This document shows positions 1-5,858 of a stretch of DNA of 5,858 nucleotides, piece after piece. The notes under the pieces are model-generated. The model was not told the origin of the DNA. It searched no databases and was given only the letters and a program-made list of their open reading frames with translations. Made by a program: the position numbers and the translations under genes. Position 1 is the first letter of the stretch. Each line of letters begins with the position of its first letter. Origin of the DNA: DATLFI01 sp035524895 (lineage in GTDB: Bacteria > Acidobacteriota > Thermoanaerobaculia > Multivoradales > Multivoraceae); NCBI GenBank assembly GCA_035524895.1, contig DATLFI010000368.1, forward strand, positions 1-5,858. The letters are read 5' to 3'.

Positions 1-1715
1 AAATCCTCCCAGATGACGTCGATCTCGGCGTTGTTCGCGATCGACTTGAGAGTGATGTGCGGCACCCGCTCGTAGACGAAGCCCTGTCGGATGTCGCCAC
101 GGGTGTTCGCAGTCGAGGGCTCGGCAAGGGTAACCTCCGCCTCCTTCATCTGCCCGTCGCGGCTGTCGGCAAGGAGGTAGTAGGGGTAGCGGGCACCCAT
201 GATACGTGCCCGAGCGAGGGCGAGTGCGACGCGGGAGGTGTCGATGGTGATCCAGCGGCGGCCCCACTGCTCGGAAACTAGCGCGGAGGTTCCGGACCCG
301 CTCGTGGGATCAAGGACAAGATCACCGGGATCCGTAGTCATAAGTATGCAGCGCTGCACGACCTTGGTATTCGTCTGTACTACATAAACTTTAGGGTCGA
401 GAGTGCTCGCTCCGCTGCTCGTGTCGGTCCAAAGGTTGACGTAGGGAATTGCAGGAAAATCCGCGAGATAGCGCTTGTACATTATGCCACGCCCGGCGGA
501 TGCTAGTCGGCCGGCACGGGTCAGTCGGCTCATTCCAGTTTCGCCAGTTTTCCAATATCCGGTACTGGGCCTAATGGTCCTGCCTTGAAAGGGGACGGGG
601 AAGTCGCCAGGAGGGCGCTGAGAAACCAGTGTATCGATTGCCAAAGGTCGGCCGAGGGCGGCAACGCTACCTTCATCCAGATCTGGAGGTATCCGGACAC
701 GATGACCCGAGGCGTCTTCTACATACTGATACTTGTCCGCACCAGTTCCGCCAAGCTCCTTTTCAGCGAAAAGCTGGCGGTACTTAATTTGCGCTTTATC
801 TCTCGCATAGTGAAGAATATAGTCGAGGGTACCGGCAAGGCCGAGGGAGGACTGACCTGCAGTTTTTCTAAATGCGATCAAGGATATAAATGAATCACTT
901 CCAAACACTTCATCCATCAGCGAGCGTACTCTATGGACATTTTCATCGCCGATCTGCACGAAAACTGAGCCCGATTCAGAAAGAAGATCTCGGGCGACGG
1001 TCAGCCGATCTCTCAAATAGAGTAAGTAAGAATGAATGCCATCCCGCCACGTATCCCGAAACGCCTTAACCTGCTCCGGCTCCCGCGTAATGTGGTCTAC
1101 CTTCCCATCCTTCACGTCGCGGCTCGTCGTCGACCATTGGAAGTTCGAGTTGAACTTGATCCCGTACGGCGGGTCGATGTAGATGCACTGCACCTGGCCG
1201 CGCAGTCCCTCGCGCTCGGCCAGTGACGCCATGACCTGCAGGCTGTCGCCGAGGATCATGCGGTTGGCCCAGTTGGCGTCGTGGCGGTAGAACTCGGTGC
1301 GGGCGTGGTCGTCGGGCAGGCCGTTGAAGTCGGCGAAGAGGTCGATCTGCTCCCCTGACCGGCCGCCACCACGCTGGGCCTTGGCGCGCTGGCTCTGGCG
1401 CAGGAGGTCGTCGATCAGGACCTTGGGGTGGACCTTCTCCTGGATGAAGAGGGGCGGCGCCTGGACGACGAGGTCGGACCAATCCTTTTCGTCCTTGCCG
1501 CGCCAGACGAGCTGGGGGTCGAGGTCGCGGTTGCGCTGGGCCTTCTCTTCCTCGAGGCCGGAGGCGTCGCGCGGGTAGCGCACCTCGACGGGGGCCTGGT
1601 CCTCCTTGGCGAGCACGGACTGGTACTCGGCGGTGGGGATGTTCTTGCGGGTCGCCTCGGCGTGGCGTAGGGTCTCGACCTGCTTGGCCTTCGGCGTGCT
1701 CTTCTTGCGGGCCAT
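1..1715 (-). CDS. mod: Type III-like site-specific DNA methyltransferase (Mod), 3' end cut off by the window
   Basis: This frame is open without a stop from the ATG at 1713-1715 to the left edge, giving about 571 residues; the C-terminus is missing. The protein should transfer a methyl group from AdoMet to an exocyclic amino group, most likely adenine N6, in a specific DNA site, and give the Res partner its specificity. The catalytic DPPY is at residues 181-184, preceded by a GDSL stretch at 156-159. The AdoMet-binding motif, DPTSGSGT, is at about 469-476. Catalytic motif first, target recognition region between, AdoMet motif last is the beta-class order of type III Mod proteins. The N-terminus is Lys/Arg-rich, followed by a stretch typical of this family (NIPTAEYQSVL). 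Relatives as I recall them usually have Cys where this one has Ser472. The start is supported by a Shine-Dalgarno site at 1719-1725 and by the family-like N-terminus. The central part has deviating codon use (separate entry). The methylated base cannot be settled from sequence alone. Confidence 0.9.
   Translation of the reverse strand, partial: MARKKSTPKAKQVETLRHAEATRKNIPTAEYQSVLAKEDQAPVEVRYPRDASGLEEEKAQRNRDLDPQLVWRGKDEKDWSDLVVQAPPLFIQEKVHPKVLIDDLLRQSQRAKAQRGGGRSGEQIDLFADFNGLPDDHARTEFYRHDANWANRMILGDSLQVMASLAEREGLRGQVQCIYIDPPYGIKFNSNFQWSTTSRDVKDGKVDHITREPEQVKAFRDTWRDGIHSYLLYLRDRLTVARDLLSESGSVFVQIGDENVHRVRSLMDEVFGSDSFISLIAFRKTAGQSSLGLAGTLDYILHYARDKAQIKYRQLFAEKELGGTGADKYQYVEDASGHRVRIPPDLDEGSVAALGRPLAIDTLVSQRPPGDFPVPFQGRTIRPSTGYWKTGETGMSRLTRAGRLASAGRGIMYKRYLADFPAIPYVNLWTDTSSGASTLDPKVYVVQTNTKVVQRCILMTTDPGDLVLDPTSGSGTSALVSEQWGRRWITIDTSRVALALARARIMGARYPYYLLADSRDGQMKEAEVTLAEPSTANTRGDIRQGFVYERVPHITLKSIANNAEIDVIWED
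285..1110 (-). other. Compositionally foreign segment of mod covering the target recognition region
   Basis: Within mod, roughly codons 202-478 have much more A or T at the third position than the flanks. In codons at 885-1025, 27 of 47 end in A or T. In the first 47 codons of mod (1575-1715) only 1 of 47 does, and in the last 80 codons (3-242) 13 of 80 do. The segment uses codons such as TTA, AGA, ATA and AAA that are rare or absent at the start of the gene. It begins shortly after the DPPY motif and ends near the AdoMet-binding motif, so it contains the variable target recognition region (about residues 285-455). The reading frame is intact throughout. Boundaries are approximate, read by eye from codon endings. 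The likely cause is allelic exchange through the conserved motifs on both sides. Confidence 0.7.
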
Positions 1716-1718
1716 CTG

Positions 1719-1725
1719 TCTCCTC
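1719..1725 (-). promoter_or_regulatory. Ribosome binding site of mod, overlapping the res stop codon
   Basis: On the minus strand the sequence reads TGAGGAGACAG followed directly by the mod ATG. The purine-rich GAGGAGA shares its first two bases with the TGA stop of res (1724-1726) and lies 3 bases from the start codon, a rather short spacing. A ribosome finishing res ends on the mod binding site, so translational coupling is likely. It also fixes the mod start at 1715. Confidence 0.65.
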
Positions 1726-4700
1726 AGGCCGTCGCGGCCCACCGCTTGTCGGTTGCCTGGTCGATCATTTGTTGGACGCGCGCTTCGACCTCGGCGGCGA
1801 AGCCGCTCTCGATCTCGTAGACCTGCTTCAGCTCGGTGAAGGCCCAGCGGCCGTGGGTGCCCAGGTGGTTGACTCCGGGGATCCAGAAGGTGTCCATGGT
1901 GCGCTTCTTCTCTTTGGCGTCCTCGCCCCGGTAGCCCTTGATCTCGACCACCAGGTGGAGGAGGTCGTCAGCGCCGTGGCCGTCGTCGACCAGGACGATG
2001 AAGTCCGGCCGGTAGCGGCGCGCCTGGGAGCCGTGGAGGTAGGGCACCTCGAAACCGAGGTTGTGATTCTTGACGTAGGCGTGGACGCGAGGGTGGCCCT
2101 CGACCACCCGGCAGAGCTCGGCTTCCCAATCGCTGTCGAGGATCACCCAGTTGACGTGGCAGCGGTCGTGACGGGTCTGCCAGCGGTGCTCCTTGGAGGT
2201 GGTGAAGAGAACGTGGGCGGTGGAGCCGGCCGGGTTGTAGGGGTCGAGGGTCACCTTCGCCGGCCGCTCGCCGATGTGGTGGCTGACGATGCCGTTGGTG
2301 ATGCGCTCGCATACCTGGTCGGCGAGCTGCGGGTAGAGGAGCTGCGCCGGATAGGTGCCGCCGGTGCAGACGAGATGGTTGTCGAGCCAGTAGCGGGTGA
2401 TGCGCTTGAGCTGACCGAAGAGGTAGAGCTTCGGCTCCTCCCCCGGGTCGCGCCACTTGGTCTCGACGAGGTGCTTCGTCAGGTGGAAGATGAGCGTCGA
2501 CTGGCGAACGTCCTCGAGGTGGACGAGGTCGAGGTCGATGCCCTTCCCGATGATGCCCTCGTTGCGGGTACTGGAGGGCCCCACCACGCCTGGGTTCAGC
2601 TCGAACGTGGAGTCGTCGTCGAACTTCGCCGCAAGCCGTTCCTGGGGCAGCTCAACCCGGTAACCCTGCACGCGGGGGAAGTGAATCTCGCAGGCGTCGC
2701 GCTCGGGGCGTACCGCCCGGACGGTGATCGTCTCGCGCGGCTTCTGCGGAGGGGCGATGACCGGCTTGGCGGTGAAGTCGAAGGGGATGCCGAGGACGTC
2801 GGCGTACTCGGCGTTGAAGAGCCCTTCCTCGTTGAGGTCGTAGGACTGACGGCGAAGCGCCCGGCCGATCACCTGCTCGCAGAGGAGCTGGGTGCCGAAG
2901 GCGCGGACACCGAGGACGTGGGTGACGGTGTTGGCGTCCCAGCCCTCGGTGAGCATCGAAACCGAGATGACGCAGCGGATCGAGCCGCCGAGCCGGTCCT
3001 TCTTGCCGACCGTGTTCATGACCTCGCGGAGGAGGTCCTGGTCGGAGAAGTCCTCGGCTCGTGTTTGCCCCCCGTACCGGACATTTTCTTCACGGCGAAA
3101 GATCTCGATCTCTTCGGCTGCGGCGGCGCGGAAACCCTTGTCGAGTGCCTCGCCGGACTCGAGCTGCTCGCTGTCGATGAGCAAGGTGTGCGGCATCGCC
3201 AGCGGGTTGCCGTGCTCGTCGTGATTGCGGAAGAGCGGCAGAGCGCCGGGAACGGGAGTGGCGGAGCCGTCGTCGTTCTCCCGCAGGAAGCCGGAGACGA
3301 GGTCGTAAACCAGCTTCGAGGTCGCGGTGTTGTTGCAGACGATGATGAAGCAGGGCGGCGCCTCGATGCCCTCTTTCCGCCATAGCTCGAAGGTCTCCGC
3401 GTAGTGGCCGTAGAGGGCGTCGAGGGCGTTCCTGAGGAGGATCGGGACCTTCTGCGGATCGAGCGACTTCGCTTTGCCGCGCCCCTTCTTCGGCATGTCC
3501 GAGCGGATGTGCTCCCACAGGTTGCGGAAGCGCGGCATGTCGTCGCCCGGCACGTTGTCGGCCACCGGCACGCGGGGCAGCTTGACGATGCCGCACTCGA
3601 TGGCGTCCATCAGCGAGAAGTCGGACATGGTCCAGGGGAAGAGGGTGCCTTCGGCATAGCCCGAGCCGCGGAGGAAGAAGGGCGTCGCGGAGAGGTCGAG
3701 CACGCGCTGCAGGCCCAGCGTCCGTTCGACGGCCTCGAGGCCCGAGATCCAGAGGCGCGCCGCCTCTCGATTCTTCTCGGCCTCCTCCCGCTCCTCGCCC
3801 TTGAGGTCCTCTTCCTCAGCTTCCTCGGAGGGCTTCTCGCGGTAGCAGTGATGCGCCTCGTCGTTCAGCGCCAGGACGTTCTTGAGCCCCAGGAGCTCAG
3901 GCATCACCCGCTGCAGCATCTGGCCTTCTGTTTCGAGCGTCTGGAGGTCTGGACCGCGGCCCTGAAGGAGCGAGCGTCCGCCCTTCGAAAGCTCGAGCGT
4001 CTCGCGCAGCTTGAAGGCGTGGTAGTTGGTGATGACGATCTTGGCGCGGCCTATGTCGCCGAGCATTTCGGCGGGCACCAGCTCGCTCTGCTGGTAGTAG
4101 CTGTCCGGGTCGTTGGGCTGGAGCACCCGCAGGCGATCGCGGATGGTGAGGCCGGGCGTGACGACCAGGAAACCGCGGGTGAACCGCTTGCTGTTCGGCC
4201 TCCGCACCGCGTTGACCGTCTGCCAGGCGATGACCATCGCCATCACGGCGGTCTTTCCGGCGCCGGTGGCGAGCTTGAGGGCGAGGCGGGAGAGGCCGGG
4301 GTTGGCCTGCAGGTTGGCGGCCTCGAGGTGGTCGAGGAACCGCCGGCCGTCCTTGCCGAGGTCGGGGGCCACCTCGGTTAGCCAGATCAGCGTCTCGACC
4401 GCTTCGACCTGGGCGAAGAACGGCCGGAAGCTCTCGAACCGGTGGTGCCGCCAGTGCTGAAGGACCCGGGCCGTCTCCGGCGTGACGTGCCAGTCGTTCC
4501 AGTTCGGCAGCTCGCGCCAGCGGTCGACGCGGACGCGCAGCTCGTTGATGACCGGCGTCGGGTCGTACTGCTGGTCTTCGGAAGAGAGGCCCTGGCCCTC
4601 GTCGAAGACCAGATCTCGCTGCCTCGCCTTGCCCCTCCGCTTCTTGGCCTTCGGGATCGGGCTGATGAACTTGGCCTTGCGGCGGTGCTGGAGGATTCGA

Positions 4701-4792
4701 TTCGTGGGCTGGCCCTCGTCGTCCAGCTCCCAGTGCTGAGACGGGTACTCGTAGGGCGAGTTGAGGATAGGGTGGGTGAAGAAGTCGCTCAT
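1724..4792 (-). CDS. res: Type III-like restriction enzyme Res subunit (SF2 helicase plus PD-(D/E)XK nuclease)
   Basis: The complete 1022-residue protein is the ATP-dependent cutting subunit of a restriction-modification system; it should act on DNA together with Mod. A superfamily 2 motor comes first: Walker A ATGAGKT at 175-181, DEAH at 311-314, SAT at 368-370, a motif V-like SMLTEGWDA at 612-620 and the arginine-rich GRALRR at 643-648. The C-terminal nuclease has Pro929-Asp930, then Glu950-Ile-Lys952, the PD-(D/E)XK pattern, so both activities look intact. Length fits type III Res proteins, which are about 1000 residues. A highly acidic, Glu-rich insertion lies just after the DEAH box (about 321-345). 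The ATG at 4792 is chosen because the following residues (MSDFFTHPILNSPYEYPS) look like the family N-terminus as I recall it. The frame stays open to 5404, but that extension overlaps the neighbouring gene in another frame. The ribosome site is weak: AGAAGA about 9 bases upstream. It is followed 8 bases later by mod. Confidence 0.93.
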   Translation of the reverse strand: MSDFFTHPILNSPYEYPSQHWELDDEGQPTNRILQHRRKAKFISPIPKAKKRRGKARQRDLVFDEGQGLSSEDQQYDPTPVINELRVRVDRWRELPNWNDWHVTPETARVLQHWRHHRFESFRPFFAQVEAVETLIWLTEVAPDLGKDGRRFLDHLEAANLQANPGLSRLALKLATGAGKTAVMAMVIAWQTVNAVRRPNSKRFTRGFLVVTPGLTIRDRLRVLQPNDPDSYYQQSELVPAEMLGDIGRAKIVITNYHAFKLRETLELSKGGRSLLQGRGPDLQTLETEGQMLQRVMPELLGLKNVLALNDEAHHCYREKPSEEAEEEDLKGEEREEAEKNREAARLWISGLEAVERTLGLQRVLDLSATPFFLRGSGYAEGTLFPWTMSDFSLMDAIECGIVKLPRVPVADNVPGDDMPRFRNLWEHIRSDMPKKGRGKAKSLDPQKVPILLRNALDALYGHYAETFELWRKEGIEAPPCFIIVCNNTATSKLVYDLVSGFLRENDDGSATPVPGALPLFRNHDEHGNPLAMPHTLLIDSEQLESGEALDKGFRAAAAEEIEIFRREENVRYGGQTRAEDFSDQDLLREVMNTVGKKDRLGGSIRCVISVSMLTEGWDANTVTHVLGVRAFGTQLLCEQVIGRALRRQSYDLNEEGLFNAEYADVLGIPFDFTAKPVIAPPQKPRETITVRAVRPERDACEIHFPRVQGYRVELPQERLAAKFDDDSTFELNPGVVGPSSTRNEGIIGKGIDLDLVHLEDVRQSTLIFHLTKHLVETKWRDPGEEPKLYLFGQLKRITRYWLDNHLVCTGGTYPAQLLYPQLADQVCERITNGIVSHHIGERPAKVTLDPYNPAGSTAHVLFTTSKEHRWQTRHDRCHVNWVILDSDWEAELCRVVEGHPRVHAYVKNHNLGFEVPYLHGSQARRYRPDFIVLVDDGHGADDLLHLVVEIKGYRGEDAKEKKRTMDTFWIPGVNHLGTHGRWAFTELKQVYEIESGFAAEVEARVQQMIDQATDKRWAATA

Positions 4793-5076
4793 GGTGTGGC
4801 GTCTTCTACGATCGCCATCGCAGTACTGAGATAGGTACCCTCCGAGCCAAATCCTCCCTGGTGGCGCCGCGCTGCAGCCGGGGACTCCCAGCCCGCCCGT
4901 GAGGGTCACTTTAGCGAGTATATCCGACAGACCCGGACCGCCGAGATCTGGGTGGTGTCCAAACAGGGTCTTGGTCCCTTCCGGTGCCACCTCGTTCGAT
5001 GAGATTTTATGGTGCCGAGACCGAAATCGCTCGCGCGGGCGCGCCGGGAGGTCTCCTCTCTGCCCCCGCACCTTGA
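4793..5076. other. Intergenic region between the secreted-protein gene and res
   Basis: These 284 bases separate the stop of the right-hand gene from the start of res. I see no convincing gene, tRNA, transposon end or hairpin-plus-T-run terminator in it. Its minus strand must carry the res-mod promoter unless transcription reads through from the upstream gene. It contains a TATACT hexamer (4917-4922) and, just downstream of that in the direction of transcription, an 11-base interrupted inverted repeat GTGA-GGG-TCAC (4899-4909), short enough to be chance. The res frame has no stop here, which I attribute to high GC content and not to coding. Confidence 0.6.
4917..4922 (-). promoter_or_regulatory. 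Candidate -10 box of the res-mod operon
   Basis: The minus strand reads TATACT, one base from the sigma-70 consensus TATAAT, in otherwise GC-rich surroundings about 124 bases upstream of the res start. No good -35 box sits 16-18 bases upstream and there is no extended -10 TG. It is the best promoter candidate I see in the gap, but the evidence is one hexamer. Confidence 0.25.
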
Positions 5077-5858
5077 CTATGGTGAGAACGCCTCTCGGTC
5101 TTGCAGCCCGGACACATTGTCCTCTGCCGGGCCAACGGCCGCGAGCTCGTAGTAGTTGACTTGGCCCGTCGAGATCTTCCTGAGCCAGACCTCCACCTTC
5201 GATGGTGTGAACCGGGTGAGCTGGCTCCAAAGGAAGCCGTTGGGCCGCGGGCCGATAACTTTGACGAAGATCTCCGGGCGGCCGGCCAGAGCGCCGCTCA
5301 CGCACAGGGTCTCGGAGATGCAGTCCGTTTCCCGGTTTCCAAGCGTGCTGTTGTTGATCAGCACCTTTGCCTCGAAGCCCGGCAATGCGGCCGAGAACAG
5401 CCACGGGCCGGGTGGGGGTGGGGGATCCCCGTTTCCTGCGCCGGCTCCGAAAAGCGTAGCCGTTACTTGAAACGGGCCGGCCCCACTACCTGACCGGTGC
5501 GCGAGTATGTGCCAGGTTTCGGGCTGAGGATTCGGGAGACCACAGACTTCAAGGGCTAGCGGAGATGTACTGCTGCAATCAAAGGAAGCAAGCGTAGGCG
5601 GAGATCCCCGCCGGAGGAAGAGATCAGCGTTTACCTCTCCAAGGGACCCGTTGAGAGAGACAATCAAGAGGCCGATACCCGGCTGCACCTCGAAGTTGAA
5701 ACCCACGTCTGGGTTTCCTTGCGACAGGCTTCCTGAGCCGAAAAGGTAGTCGCCGCCAGGTTCTCCAGCAAACGGCAGGCTCCCGCAGTCCGTACGGTGG
5801 AGATCGGCCCCCGCGACAGACTGAATCCAGGCCCGGTCCACGAAAACATCGGCGTCCT
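5077..5858 (-). CDS. C-terminal part of a probable secreted protein with PPC-like domain; 5' end outside the window
   Basis: The frame is open from the right edge to the TAG at 5077-5079, about 260 residues. A GTG at 5839-5841 could serve as a start, but the frame continues upstream as DADVFVDRAW, so this is more likely the tail of a longer protein. From about 5765 to 5449 it resembles a bacterial pre-peptidase C-terminal (PPC) beta-sandwich: a GGDYLFGSGSL opening, an aromatic-hydrophobic VGFNFEV strand, then NADLFLRRGSPPT, and a TWHILAHRSGSGAGPFQV ending. PPC domains usually follow secreted peptidases and other exported enzymes. A Gly-Asp-Pro-rich hinge (PPPPPG) leads into a last domain of about 108 residues with paired cysteines (DCISETLC) and a VIGPRPNGFLW stretch. 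I recall similar tails on extracellular proteins of Acidobacteriota; this is memory, not a search. Cysteine pairs fit an exported, disulfide-bonded protein. The enzymatic part, if any, lies outside the window. It appears unrelated in function to res-mod. Confidence 0.75.
   Translation of the reverse strand, partial: DADVFVDRAWIQSVAGADLHRTDCGSLPFAGEPGGDYLFGSGSLSQGNPDVGFNFEVQPGIGLLIVSLNGSLGEVNADLFLRRGSPPTLASFDCSSTSPLALEVCGLPNPQPETWHILAHRSGSGAGPFQVTATLFGAGAGNGDPPPPPGPWLFSAALPGFEAKVLINNSTLGNRETDCISETLCVSGALAGRPEIFVKVIGPRPNGFLWSQLTRFTPSKVEVWLRKISTGQVNYYELAAVGPAEDNVSGLQDREAFSP
5405..5424 (+). other. G-quadruplex-type motif in the hinge of the secreted-protein gene
   Basis: The plus strand carries four G runs (3, 3, 5 and 5 bases) separated by loops of 2, 1 and 1 bases. 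This satisfies the usual four-run pattern with very short loops, which favours a stable structure. The G-rich strand is the template strand of the gene. It encodes the proline hinge between the PPC-like domain and the last domain, so it may simply follow from proline codons (CCC, CCA) in GC-rich DNA. Confidence 0.5.

Noticed and set aside
585..893. A 102-codon plus-strand frame in the AT-richer part of mod
   Set aside because: The opposite frame of mod is continuous here and flows from conserved sequence on both sides; the plus frame has no supporting features.
1066..1482. A 138-codon minus-strand frame inside the mod region
   Set aside because: It is an Arg/Pro-rich shadow in a different frame from mod, which carries DPPY and the conserved family sequence over the same bases.
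1769..3385. A 538-codon open frame on the plus strand
   Set aside because: It lies wholly antisense to res, which has clear helicase motifs; its Val/Leu/Asp/Glu/Gly-heavy product is what GC-ending codons give when read in reverse.
3404..4381. A 325-codon open frame on the plus strand
   Set aside because: Antisense to the helicase core of res, same biased composition, no recognisable domain.
4899..4909. GTGA-GGG-TCAC inverted repeat as an operator
   Set aside because: Four-base arms are expected by chance; position near the candidate promoter is noted but is not enough to call a binding site.
5058..5076. A transcription terminator after the secreted-protein gene
   Set aside because: I found no stable hairpin followed by a T run on the minus strand downstream of the stop codon.
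4793..5404. A 204-codon N-terminal extension of res
   Set aside because: The frame is open, but it overlaps the end of the secreted-protein gene in another frame, has low-complexity content and the recognisable family N-terminus begins at the ATG at 4792.

Overview
The window is GC-rich bacterial DNA with strong G/C preference at third codon positions. All supported genes lie on the minus strand, so they read from the right end towards the left. The content is two cut-off genes at the edges and one complete gene between them. The left and centre hold a type III-like restriction-modification pair. The right holds the end of an apparently secreted protein. The C-terminal domain of that protein resembles, from memory, tails common in Acidobacteriota of the Thermoanaerobaculia type. 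The organism assignment rests on that resemblance and base composition only, so it is tentative.

Right edge, 5077-5858: the 3' part of a gene whose start lies beyond the window. It encodes a PPC-like (bacterial pre-peptidase C-terminal) beta domain, a short proline hinge and a cysteine-containing C-terminal domain. The next 284 bases (4793-5076) hold no convincing gene, only a candidate -10 box for the operon.

Centre, 4792 down to 1724: a complete 1022-residue restriction subunit (Res) with a superfamily 2 helicase core and a C-terminal PD-(D/E)XK nuclease, all key residues present. After 8 bases the modification methyltransferase (Mod) starts at 1715 and runs off the left edge after about 571 codons. 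Its DPPY and glycine-rich AdoMet motifs are in the beta-class order. It has no stop inside the window, so it is easy to miss if only closed reading frames are considered.

Together Mod would recognise and methylate a DNA site, and Mod plus Res would cut unmethylated DNA using ATP. Two points stand out. The order is res then mod, the reverse of EcoP1I/EcoP15I. The middle of mod, covering its target recognition region, has a very different codon composition from the rest of mod and from res, which suggests that this recognition segment was exchanged by recombination.
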